Source: Streptomyces venezuelae
GTDB lineage: Bacteria; Actinomycetota; Actinomycetes; Streptomycetales; Streptomycetaceae
Length of the DNA: 64,000 nucleotides
Assembly: GCF_008642335.1 (NCBI RefSeq)
Contig: NZ_CP029191.1
Location: 744,001 to 808,000, forward strand
Direction: 5' to 3'
Of the stretch, positions 32,347-39,985 are shown piece after piece. Each line of letters opens with the position of its first letter. Position 1 is the stretch's first letter. A model generated the notes under the pieces. The model made no database searches. It was not told the DNA's origin and saw only the letters and a list, made by a program, of their open reading frames with translations. Made by a program: the position numbers and the translations under genes.

Positions 32347-33561
32347 CTAGCGGTCGTCCTTCTCGCCCCGCGCCTGCAGCACCCGCCCCACCATCGGATG
32401 CGTACGCACCAGCTCGCCCAGCGTCGTCGAGCCGCGCGTGATCCTCGCGAACGCGTTCCACGCGGGCCGGAACCCCGTGATCGCCGTGTGCAGCATGCCG
32501 GGGCGGCGCTCGAAGGCCTTGAGCATGCGGCGGCCGACGCTCATCTCCACGCCGAGGCCGGCCTTGATGGCGAAGGCGTAGTTCAGGGCCTGGCGGCGCG
32601 CGTCCACCGCGTCGTGCGCCTCGGCGATCCGCACCGCCCACTCCCCCGCGAGCCGCCCCGAGCGCAGCGCGAAGGAGATGCCCTCGCGGGTCCACGGCTC
32701 CAGGAGGCCCGCCGCGTCACCGCAGACGAGGACGCGGCCGCGGGAGAGCGGCGAGTCGTCGGCACGGCACCGCGTCAGGTGCCCGGACGAGATGCTTGGC
32801 TCGAAGCCCGCGAGGCCGAGCCGGGCGATGAAGTCCTCCAAATACCGCTTGGTGGCCGCTCCTTCGCCACGCGCGGAGATCACACCGACGGTGAGGGTGT
32901 CGCCCTTGGGAAACACCCATCCGTAACTGCCCGGCATGGGTCCCCAGTCGATGAGGACCCGGCCTGCCCAGTCCTCTGCGACGGTCTCGGGCACCGGGAT
33001 CTCGGCCTCCAGACCGAGGTCGACCTGGTCCAGCTTCACGCCGACGTGCGCGCCTATGCGGCTCGCGCTGCCGTCGGCACCGACCACCGCCCGTGCCAGG
33101 ACCGTCTCGCCGCCCTGCAGCACCACGGCGACGGTGCGCCGGTCGGGCACCTCGGTGCCGTGCTGCTCCACGCGCGCGACGGTGACGCCGGTGCGCAGCT
33201 CGGCACCGGCCTTCTGCGCGTGCTCCACGAGCTGCTGGTCGAACTCGGGACGGTTGATCAGCCCGAACAGCATCTGCCGTGAGCGGCGGGTGCGGCTGAA
33301 CTTGCCGTCGAGGGTGAACGTCACCGCGTGCACCCGGTCGCGCAGCGGCAACTCGAAGCCGGGCGGCAGGGAGTCGCGCGAGGGGCCGATGATGCCGCCG
33401 CCACACGTCTTGTACCGAGGGATGTCGGCTTTCTCCAGGAGGAGGACCGTACGTCCCGCGACCGCCGCCGCATAGGCCGCCGAGGCCCCCGCAGGGCCGG
33501 CTCCGACCACGACGACGTCCCACACGTGCCGGGTGTCGTCCGCTGAGTTCTCGCTGCTCAC
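32347..33561 (-). CDS. Geranylgeranyl-reductase-family FAD-dependent oxidoreductase
   Basis: 404 residues. FAD-binding Rossmann motif VVVVGAGPAGASAAYAAAVAGRTVLLLEK at the N-terminus, then PRYKTCGGGIIGPS, the PxxKxCGGG motif typical of geranylgeranyl reductases and related flavoproteins. AVVGADGSASRIG and a second FAD site GRVLVCGDAAGLLEPWTREGISFALRSG are also clear. In Streptomyces such enzymes saturate isoprenoid chains (menaquinone or lipid) or act as monooxygenase-like proteins. Stands alone between a convergent Ddn-like gene and a divergent dipeptidase. Substrate uncertain. Confidence 0.88.
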   Translation of the reverse strand: MSSENSADDTRHVWDVVVVGAGPAGASAAYAAAVAGRTVLLLEKADIPRYKTCGGGIIGPSRDSLPPGFELPLRDRVHAVTFTLDGKFSRTRRSRQMLFGLINRPEFDQQLVEHAQKAGAELRTGVTVARVEQHGTEVPDRRTVAVVLQGGETVLARAVVGADGSASRIGAHVGVKLDQVDLGLEAEIPVPETVAEDWAGRVLIDWGPMPGSYGWVFPKGDTLTVGVISARGEGAATKRYLEDFIARLGLAGFEPSISSGHLTRCRADDSPLSRGRVLVCGDAAGLLEPWTREGISFALRSGRLAGEWAVRIAEAHDAVDARRQALNYAFAIKAGLGVEMSVGRRMLKAFERRPGMLHTAITGFRPAWNAFARITRGSTTLGELVRTHPMVGRVLQARGEKDDR

Positions 33562-33696
33562 GTTGGTCTACCGCTCCTGATCCCGCTGTTGGCCGCGCTT
33601 TCCCCCGGCATCCTACGGCGGACCCTCCCCGGTCCCTCCTGTGGGAGGATCACATGTACTCACCCGTACAACGTCGCACCCACGAGGAGCGTGCCC

Positions 33697-35052
33697 ATGT
33701 CGCCGAATCCGATCGCCGAGACCGTCGCCTCACTGATGCCGAGGGCGAAGGCGGAGCTCACCGAACTGGTGGCCTTCAAGTCGGTGGCGGACTTCGACCA
33801 GTTCCCGAGGAGCGAGAGCGAGGCCGCCGCGAGCTGGGTGGCGGACGCGCTGCGCGCCGAGGGCTTCCAGGACGTGGCGCTGCTCGACACCCCGGACGGC
33901 ACGCAGTCGGTGTACGGCTTCCTGCCGGGCCCCGAGGGCGCGCCGACGGTCCTGCTGTACGCGCACTACGACGTCCAGCCGCCGCTCGACGAGACCGCGT
34001 GGGCGACCCCGCCGTTCGAGCTGACGGAGCGCGACGGCCGGTGGTACGGCCGGGGCAGCGCCGACTGCAAGGGCGGCGTCATCATGCACCTGCTCGCGCT
34101 GCGCGCCCTGAAGGCGAACGGCGGCGTGCCGGTGAACGTGAAGGTGATCGCGGAGGGCTCCGAGGAGCAGGGCACGGGCGGCCTGGAGCGGTACGCGGAG
34201 GAGCACCCCGACCTGCTGGCGGCCGACACCATCGTCATCGGCGACGCGGGCAACTTCCGCGTCGGTCTGCCGACGGTGACGTCGACGCTGCGCGGCATGA
34301 CGCTCGTACGTGTCAGTGTCGACACCCTCGAAGGGAACCTGCACTCCGGGCAGTTCGGCGGCGCCGCCCCGGACGCGCTGGCCGCGCTGGTGCGCACGCT
34401 CGACTCGCTGCGCGCCGAGGACGGTTCGACGACGGTCGACGGTCTGACGAGCGACGCCGTCTGGGACGGGCTGCAGTACGCGGAGAGCGACTTCCGCAGG
34501 GACGCGAAGGTCCTCGACGGTGTGGGGCTCATCGGTGAGGGCACGGTCGCCGACCGCATCTGGGCGCGCCCCGCCGTCACGGTCCTCGGCATCGACTGCC
34601 CGCCGGTGGTCGGCGCGACGCCGTCGGTGCAGGCGGCCGCGCGGGCGCTGATCAGCCTGCGGGTGCCGCCGGGCGTGGACGCGGCCGAGGCGACGAAGCT
34701 GCTCCAGGCGCACCTGGAGTCGCACACTCCGTGGGGTGCGCGGGTACGGACGGAGCAGATCGGGCAGGGCCAGCCGTTCCGCGCGGACACGACGAGCCCG
34801 GCGTACGCGGCGATGGCCGAGGCGATGGGCGAGGCCTACCCCGGCGAGGAGATGCAGTACGCGGGCCAGGGCGGCTCGATCCCGCTCTGCAACACCCTCT
34901 CGACGCTCTACCCGCGCGCGGAGATCCTGCTGATCGGCCTGAGCGAGCCGGAGGCGCAGATCCACGCGGTCAACGAGAGCGTGTCGCCGGAGGAGTTGGA
35001 GCGGCTCTCGGTGGCCGAGGCGCTGTTCCTCCAGAAGTACGCGGCCAACTGA
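33697..35052 (+). CDS. M20-family dipeptidase/metallopeptidase
   Basis: 451 residues from ATG 33697 (MSPNPIAETVASLMP) with AGGAG upstream. Di-zinc site: YAHYDVQPP with the first His and Asp, GRGSADCKGG with the bridging Asp, AEGSEEQGTGGLE with the catalytic Glu pair, and the DAGNF segment. The dimerisation lid domain (RVSVDTLEGNLHSGQFGG, with a His) lies in the middle. It hydrolyses dipeptides in the cytoplasm. The final bases including the stop are tandemly duplicated, and a terminator follows at 35116-35145. The longer frame starting at 33589 lacks family resemblance. Confidence 0.9.
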   Translation: MSPNPIAETVASLMPRAKAELTELVAFKSVADFDQFPRSESEAAASWVADALRAEGFQDVALLDTPDGTQSVYGFLPGPEGAPTVLLYAHYDVQPPLDETAWATPPFELTERDGRWYGRGSADCKGGVIMHLLALRALKANGGVPVNVKVIAEGSEEQGTGGLERYAEEHPDLLAADTIVIGDAGNFRVGLPTVTSTLRGMTLVRVSVDTLEGNLHSGQFGGAAPDALAALVRTLDSLRAEDGSTTVDGLTSDAVWDGLQYAESDFRRDAKVLDGVGLIGEGTVADRIWARPAVTVLGIDCPPVVGATPSVQAAARALISLRVPPGVDAAEATKLLQAHLESHTPWGARVRTEQIGQGQPFRADTTSPAYAAMAEAMGEAYPGEEMQYAGQGGSIPLCNTLSTLYPRAEILLIGLSEPEAQIHAVNESVSPEELERLSVAEALFLQKYAAN

Positions 35053-35074
35053 GCGCGGCGGCCAACTGAGCGCG
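35041..35074 (+). repeat. 17-bp tandem duplication over a stop codon
   Basis: GCGGCCAACTGAGCGCG occurs at 35041-35057 and again at 35058-35074. It includes the last codons and TGA of the dipeptidase gene, so the stop is present twice. A recent slippage duplication is likely. Confidence 0.85.
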
Positions 35075-35115
35075 TCTGAGCGCACCCCGCCGAGCCGGCC
35101 TCTGCCGGCGCGGCC

Positions 35116-35145
35116 AAGGAGCCCCGTCTACGGACGGGGCTCCTT
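35116..35145. terminator. Bidirectional terminator hairpin
   Basis: AAGGAGCCCCGTC (35116-35128) pairs perfectly with GACGGGGCTCCTT (35133-35145) around a 4-base loop. It lies between the convergent dipeptidase and Nudix genes; the arms supply A-rich and T-rich ends in either direction. Confidence 0.85.
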
Positions 35146-35183
35146 CTCGTGGTCGACGCAGTGCCGCGCGCCCGTGCGGGTGG

Positions 35184-36221
35184 CTAGCCGGGGAGCGGGA
35201 TGCCCGCCTCCAGGTAGAGCGTGGCGCCGCGTTCCCGCGCACGGAGCGCCCAGCGCAGTCGTTCGTAGCGCACGGCGGGCAGCAGGTCGGCCGCTTCCTG
35301 TTCGGTGACGAAGCGCCAGTCGCGGAGTTCGGGCCCCGGCAGGAGCATGCTGACCGCGCCGCTGTCGAGCCGCCCGCCGTCGAAGAGGAAGCGCATCCCT
35401 CCGTAGCCGGGCGGATTCGGCGGTTCCCAGTCGGCGACCAGCAGGGGCGGGGTGCCGGTGAGTTCGATGCCGGTCTCCTCCGCGACTTCGCGCACGCCCG
35501 CGCGCGCGGGCGCCTCGCCGGGCTCGACGACACCTCCGGGGAACTCCCAGCCGGCCTTGTACGTGGGGTCGACCAGGAGTACCCGGTCCTGCTCGTCGAA
35601 GAGCAGCACCCCGGCGGCGAGGGTCTCGGCGGTGGGCTCCGGTGTCTGCACGATGTCGCAGACGGGCGCGGCGCCGTTGCGGACGGCCTCGGCGATACGT
35701 TCGGCGGTCTCGAAGGGCGTGAGGACGCTGGTGTCGACGACGTGGGCGTCGCCGTCGAGCCAGGCGGCGCGGGCCGCGCGGAACGGCTCTACGTGGTCGA
35801 AGGCCCACTGCCGCACCCGCAGATCGCCGTCGGGCTCCTGCGGCACGGGACGGCCGGATATCCGCTCGCGCAGGATCGTTTCGTCGGGTGCGAGCAGAAC
35901 GTGGTGCACGCTGATCCTGCGCGCCGCGAGACCACCGAAGATCTCGTCGCGGTACTCCTGCCGCAGCAGTGTCATCGGCACCACGAGGACGCCGCCGACC
36001 TCGGCGTGCATCGCGGCCGCGGTGTCGATGACCAGACGGCGCCAGATCGGCAGGTCCTGATAGTCGTTCACCTCGTCGAGGCGCTTGGGCGGCAGGAGGT
36101 GGGGCAGGGTGCCGCCGATGACCTCGGGGTCGAAGAGCGTGCTGTTCGGGATCAGCTCGATCAGTTCCCGTGCGGCGCTCGTCTTCCCCGCGCCGAACGC
36201 ACCATTGATCCAGACGATCAC
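35184..36221 (-). CDS. P-loop kinase-like domain fused to Nudix hydrolase
   Basis: 345 residues. Residues about 1-185 form a P-loop ATPase/kinase-like domain with Walker A GAFGAGKTS (residues 7-15) and a lid segment (ERISGRPVPQEPDGDLRVRQWAF). Residues about 195-345 are a Nudix domain with the box GGVVEPGEAPARAGVREVAEETGIEL matching GX5EX7REUXEEXGU. The kinase part resembles small tunicamycin-resistance/gluconate-kinase-like proteins. The two activities together suggest a nucleotide or antibiotic-like substrate that is phosphorylated or sanitised, but no substrate can be named. Convergent to the dipeptidase; stands alone. Confidence 0.84.
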   Translation of the reverse strand: MIVWINGAFGAGKTSAARELIELIPNSTLFDPEVIGGTLPHLLPPKRLDEVNDYQDLPIWRRLVIDTAAAMHAEVGGVLVVPMTLLRQEYRDEIFGGLAARRISVHHVLLAPDETILRERISGRPVPQEPDGDLRVRQWAFDHVEPFRAARAAWLDGDAHVVDTSVLTPFETAERIAEAVRNGAAPVCDIVQTPEPTAETLAAGVLLFDEQDRVLLVDPTYKAGWEFPGGVVEPGEAPARAGVREVAEETGIELTGTPPLLVADWEPPNPPGYGGMRFLFDGGRLDSGAVSMLLPGPELRDWRFVTEQEAADLLPAVRYERLRWALRARERGATLYLEAGIPLPG

Positions 36222-36506
36222 GGTTCCCCCTCTTCTGTTGGCCCCCTGTGGCTTGCCCGCAACACCCTGCCATGGAAACCCGGCCCTGATGGGAGCGGAG
36301 GCCGCCCACGGCCCCAGGTGTCGCTCCCCGCCTCGCCGTCAAGGGGATCGGCGCAACTTCACCCCAAGGTGTGGTGCTGCCCTTCCGTGAATCGTTCCCG
36401 CACTGCGGGGCGCATCCACCCCCGCTAGCGTTTTCCCCGGCAGGCCCCCCAGTCCCCGGGCGCCTCTCATAACTGGCACTCCCGTTGCGCCACGCTCCCC
36501 CGGAGC

Positions 36507-36929
36507 ATGTCGGCGCCGGCGCTGGGGGGATGGATGCGGCAGCACGAACTGAAGACATTCACGCGCGAGGTCTCCGATCAGCCTCCGCGGGTGTACGGAC
36601 TCGACCACGCGATAGTGATCGAACTCCACGGGGAGATCGACCTGGTGGCCTACCAGCGCACGGTGGCCCTGATGGACGCCGTGACCGCGGGCCCCGAGCC
36701 CGTCGTGGTCATCGACCTGAGCCGGATCACGTTCATCGACTGTTCCGGGCTCTCCCTGCTCATGCGGGCCCACCGGAGGGTGACGGCGCGAGGCGGGCGC
36801 CTGTGCATCGTCTGCTCGCACCGGCTGACCCTGCGCATGCTGCGGGTCACGAAGCTCAGCGCGGCCCTGTCACCGGCGCCGACGCTCAGCGCGGCGCTCC
36901 TCGACCCGCCCGACCACGAGGCGTCCTGA
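36507..36929 (+). CDS. STAS-domain anti-sigma-factor antagonist
   Basis: 140 residues (131 if started at the ATG at 36534, which follows a G-run at closer to normal spacing). The STAS fold shows VIELHGEIDLVAYQRTVALMDAV then VVVIDLSRITFIDCSGLSLLMRAHRRV. The Ser in IDCSG is the site phosphorylated by anti-sigma kinases in the SpoIIAA/RsbV family. It probably takes part in a partner-switching control of an SigF/SigB-like sigma factor; no kinase or sigma gene is adjacent. The 3' end overlaps the convergent TetR gene by 44 bp. Confidence 0.87.
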   Translation: MSAPALGGWMRQHELKTFTREVSDQPPRVYGLDHAIVIELHGEIDLVAYQRTVALMDAVTAGPEPVVVIDLSRITFIDCSGLSLLMRAHRRVTARGGRLCIVCSHRLTLRMLRVTKLSAALSPAPTLSAALLDPPDHEAS

Positions 36930-37572
36930 GGCTCCGCGCCGCCTCGTGGTGGAGCTGGTAGTGCTCGCGCCAACTCGGTGTCGCCGCCCCGCCCATGACG
37001 GTCATCACGACGTCATGGGCGAGGGTGTCCGTCACGGGCAGGTGACCGAAGAGGACCCGGTGGTAGGTCGGGGCGCCGAGCATGTCCAGGAGCAGGTCGA
37101 TGTCGGCGTCGGGCCGGATGTCGCCGCGCTCGACGCCCCGCCGTAGGGCCGCCTCCGTGGTGGCCCTCCTGGGGTGGAAGATCGTCTCGGTGAAGACGCG
37201 GTCCAGGGCGGGGTCGTCGGCGAGTTCGGCCATGAGCGCCGGCAGCGTACGCCGCCCGAGGCTCCCTCCGAAGGCACGGCTGAGGCTGTCGATGCCCTGG
37301 ATCAGGTCGCAGTGCGTGCACCCCGTGTCCGGTGTGGGCGCGGTCCCCATCGTGTCGGCCAGCGCGGCGATGACGAGATGCTGCCTGGACGGCCAGCGGC
37401 GCCGGATGGCGGGCTTGGTCGTACCGGCACGCCGGGCCACCGCCTCCATCGTCAGGCTGGGATAGCCCGCCTCCTCCAGCAGCTCCTGAGTCGCCGTCAG
37501 GATCGCCTCGTCGAGCCGGGCGTCACGAGGGCGTCCGGCGGGGCGGGACCGCGCGGGGTCGGGGGTTGCCAT
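36886..37572 (-). CDS. TetR-family regulator of the adjacent MFS gene
   Basis: 228 residues from ATG 37572. HTH at about residues 20-65: RLDEAILTATQELLEEAGYPSLTMEAVARRAGTTKPAIRRRWPSRQHLVIAALAD. The C-terminal domain includes GCTHCDLIQGIDSLSRAFGG and is of the TetR_C type found near MFS efflux genes. It is divergent from the 523-residue MFS transporter, and a 29-bp near-perfect palindrome lies between them, so it is very likely its repressor. A much longer frame to 38199 is antisense to the transporter and is discarded. The two Cys of CTHC could bind metal or sense oxidation. Confidence 0.88.
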   Translation of the reverse strand: MATPDPARSRPAGRPRDARLDEAILTATQELLEEAGYPSLTMEAVARRAGTTKPAIRRRWPSRQHLVIAALADTMGTAPTPDTGCTHCDLIQGIDSLSRAFGGSLGRRTLPALMAELADDPALDRVFTETIFHPRRATTEAALRRGVERGDIRPDADIDLLLDMLGAPTYHRVLFGHLPVTDTLAHDVVMTVMGGAATPSWREHYQLHHEAARSLRTPRGRAGRGAPR

Positions 37573-37594
37573 GGGGGCGAGTATAGGTAGCATG

Positions 37595-37623
37595 ACGTTT
37601 CGTTCCGGTCCGGATCGAAACGT
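37595..37623. promoter_or_regulatory. 29-bp palindromic operator
   Basis: ACGTTTCG (37595-37602) and CGAAACGT (37616-37623) are perfect arms. Between them TCCGG-T-CCGGA continues the symmetry, leaving a single mismatched pair (37603/37615) around the centre at 37609. It lies 23 bp before the TetR ATG and 16 bp before the TTG of the MFS gene, adjoining that gene's ribosome binding site. Confidence 0.7.
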
Positions 37624-37639
37624 AAAGGAGGGGGTTGCC

Positions 37640-39211
37640 TTGCACGAGCGGGAGCCGAAGACGGCGGGGGCCACGACGGCCGCAAACACCGCGTCTGCCA
37701 TGGACGCGACGACCGCTGGGGATGCCACGTCTGACGGAGGCGCCATGTCTGTGGGGAGCGCCGCATCCGCTGGGAGCGCCACGTCCGCAGGGGGCGCCGC
37801 GTCCGCCGGGGGCGTCATGGACGCCGCGGAGGTCGCCCGCGAAAGTGTCTTTCGCGCTCCCCACGCCGCCTTGACCTGGGGCATCGTGCTCTCGGTCGGC
37901 CTGGTCGCCTTCGAGTCGATGGGCGTGGCCACCGTTCTGCCCGAGATCGCGGGCAGGCTCGGCGGCCTCGGCGCGTACGGCTGGGGCCTGTCCGCGCTGA
38001 TGCTCACCAACCTCATCGGCACCGTCGCCGCGGGCCGCGCCGCCGACCGGCGCGGCCCGGCCCGCCCGCTGGCCCTCGGCCTCGCCGTCTTCGCCGTCGG
38101 CTGCGCGCTGGCCGGGTCGGCGCCGAACTGGCCGCTGTTCCTCACCGGACGCTTCCTGCAAGGGCTGGGGGTCGGCGCCGTCATGGCCCTCGCGTACACC
38201 GCGATCGCCCTGGCCTATCCGCAGCGGCTGCGTGCCCGGATGTTCGCGCTCGTGTCGGGCGGTTGGACCGTTCCCTCGCTGATCGGTCCGACGATCGCCG
38301 CGCTCATCTCCGACCACGTGTCGTGGCGGGGCGTGTTCGTGCTCCTCCTGCCGCTGGTGGCCCTGGCGGCCGCGCTCGCGCTGCCCCCGCTGCGTCGTCT
38401 CGGCGGGCCCGGACAGCCGCCCGCGGCGGACGACGGACCGTGGTGGTCCACGCCGGTGGCGCGCAGCGTGCTGCTCGCCGGGGGCACGGGGATCCTGCTG
38501 GCCGGCCTGGAACTGCGCCGACCCGTTCTGCTGGCCGTGCTGGTACTGGCCGGTGGCGGCGCGGCCGTCGTGGCGCTGCGCTCGGTCACTCCGGCCGGCA
38601 CGCTCAGCGCGCGGCGGGGTGTGCCGACGGGGGTCGTCCTGCGTTTCCTGCTCTGCGGCGCGTACTTCGGGAGCGAGGCGTTCCTGCCGCTCGGCCTCGT
38701 CGAGCTACGGGGGCTGAGCGCGACGGAGGCGGGGCTCGGCCTTTCGGCGGGCGCGATCACGTGGGTGCTGGGCGCGGCCTGGCAGGGCAGGGCCGACGGC
38801 CGCTGGAGCGGGCGATCGCGGGCGGTGCCGATCGGGGCGGGGTTCGCGGTGCTGCTCGTCGGCATCGTGGTGATGGCGCTGGGCGTCCTGGTCGACGCGA
38901 CACCTTCGTTGACGGCTGTGGCGGGGTGGGCGATCGGCGGCGCGGGAATGGGCGTCGCCTTCAACGCGGCGACCACCGACACCATGGAACAGGCTCCGGC
39001 CGACCGGCAGGGCGAGGCGAGCGGGGCGATGCAGCTCGCGCAGACGCTGGCGGTCGCGGTGCTCAGCGGTCTCGGGGGCGCGGCGGTGGCGCTGTCGGAC
39101 GCGCACGGGGCGTCGGTGTCGGTGGCGCTGACGGCGACGTTCACGCTCACGGCGGTGCTGGCGGCGGCGGGGGGTCTGATGGCGCGGAGGATCAGGGCGG
39201 GGAGGGCGTGA
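37640..39211 (+). CDS. MFS multidrug transporter (DHA2/14-TM-like) with repeat N-terminus
   Basis: 523 residues if started at the TTG at 37640, which has a textbook AAAGGAGG 8 bp upstream. The first ~60 residues are low-complexity with six hexapeptide repeats. About 13-14 transmembrane segments follow, starting AALTWGIVLSVGLVAFESMGVATVLPEIAGRLGGL, with motif A-like GRAADRRGPARPLALG. The TM arrangement and LISDHVSWRGVFVLLLPL resemble DHA2 drug exporters. Probably regulated by the divergent TetR through the 29-bp palindrome. If the repeat region is untranslated, the ATG at 37817 would be the start. Confidence 0.82.
   Translation: MHEREPKTAGATTAANTASAMDATTAGDATSDGGAMSVGSAASAGSATSAGGAASAGGVMDAAEVARESVFRAPHAALTWGIVLSVGLVAFESMGVATVLPEIAGRLGGLGAYGWGLSALMLTNLIGTVAAGRAADRRGPARPLALGLAVFAVGCALAGSAPNWPLFLTGRFLQGLGVGAVMALAYTAIALAYPQRLRARMFALVSGGWTVPSLIGPTIAALISDHVSWRGVFVLLLPLVALAAALALPPLRRLGGPGQPPAADDGPWWSTPVARSVLLAGGTGILLAGLELRRPVLLAVLVLAGGGAAVVALRSVTPAGTLSARRGVPTGVVLRFLLCGAYFGSEAFLPLGLVELRGLSATEAGLGLSAGAITWVLGAAWQGRADGRWSGRSRAVPIGAGFAVLLVGIVVMALGVLVDATPSLTAVAGWAIGGAGMGVAFNAATTDTMEQAPADRQGEASGAMQLAQTLAVAVLSGLGGAAVALSDAHGASVSVALTATFTLTAVLAAAGGLMARRIRAGRA
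37703..37810 (+). repeat. 18-bp/hexapeptide tandem repeat in MFS N-terminus
   Basis: Six units encode DATTAG, DATSDG, GAMSVG, SAASAG, SATSAG and GAASAG, with an 18-bp period such as GCGCCACGTCCGCAGGGG. It precedes the first transmembrane segment and is expected to be disordered on the cytoplasmic side. Likely length-variable between strains. Confidence 0.7.
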
Positions 39212-39220
39212 CTCGCGGCT

Positions 39221-39901
39221 CTACGACGCCGCCTTCCGCTTCCGTTCGTCGGGCGTGAAACCGCGAAGTGTCCACAGTCCGTACAGGGCCAGCAGCGGTT
39301 TGGCAGGCATCCACTCGCCGGGGCGGTAGTCCTCCGCGCGGACCAGCTTCTCCGCGAGGTCGGGGCGCTGCCGCCGCAGGTACGCACGGGCCTTGAGGGC
39401 GTGGGCCGGCTGCGAGGCGATCTTGATGCGGTCCACGCCTTCGAGGAGTGGGATGACGTTGGTGATGTTCTCCCAGGTGGTCGTGGACCGGTCTTCGAGG
39501 AGCACCGTGCCGTCGAATCCGAGGACCGACTTGGCGTAGTCGGTCATTAGTTGGGCCTCCGTCGCGCCCGTACCGGTCGCACCGCCGCTGAAGATGACGC
39601 GGGTGGTCTGCGTGGTGCCGGGGCCGGGGCCGGTGGTGGAGCGGGCGGTGGAGCCGGTGGCGGTGGTCGTGGAACCAGTGGCGGTGATGGAGCGGATCCC
39701 GGCACGGACGCGCCAGCGGTTGATCAGGTTCGCCGCCGCCTGCGGGTTCCGGTACCCCAGCACCACCACGGCCTCCGAAGAACCCCCGCCGCCGCTGCCC
39801 ACGCAACTGCGGGACCAGCGCCAGTTCAGCCACTCACCCCAGCCCACCACAACCCCGGCTCCCACCGCTGCCCCCACCAGTCCTGACCTACGCCGCCGCA
39901 T
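39221..39901 (-). CDS. YdcF/SanA-like (DUF218) membrane-anchored protein
   Basis: 226 residues, one N-terminal transmembrane segment (SGLVGAAVGAGVVVGWGEWLNW) and a DUF218 domain. Family motifs seen are EAVVVLGYRN, TRVIFSGGATG, EAQLMTDYAKSVLGF, LEDRSTTTWENITNVIPLLE and ASQPAHALKARAYLRRQRPDLAEKL. A Thr/Gly/Ser-rich insertion of about 28 residues (STTTATGSTARSTTGPGPG region) interrupts the domain between its first and second strands. It is encoded by an imperfect GGTGGTGGAGCCGGTGGC-like tract. Family members are linked to envelope integrity; the mechanism is unclear. Confidence 0.82.
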   Translation of the reverse strand: MRRRRSGLVGAAVGAGVVVGWGEWLNWRWSRSCVGSGGGGSSEAVVVLGYRNPQAAANLINRWRVRAGIRSITATGSTTTATGSTARSTTGPGPGTTQTTRVIFSGGATGTGATEAQLMTDYAKSVLGFDGTVLLEDRSTTTWENITNVIPLLEGVDRIKIASQPAHALKARAYLRRQRPDLAEKLVRAEDYRPGEWMPAKPLLALYGLWTLRGFTPDERKRKAAS

Positions 39902-39985
39902 GCGGCGACCCTAAAACACTTAAGTACCGCGGCATTCGCGGCACTGCACTGACGCGCAGATTGCCACGGCGCAGGTCGCCTCAGC

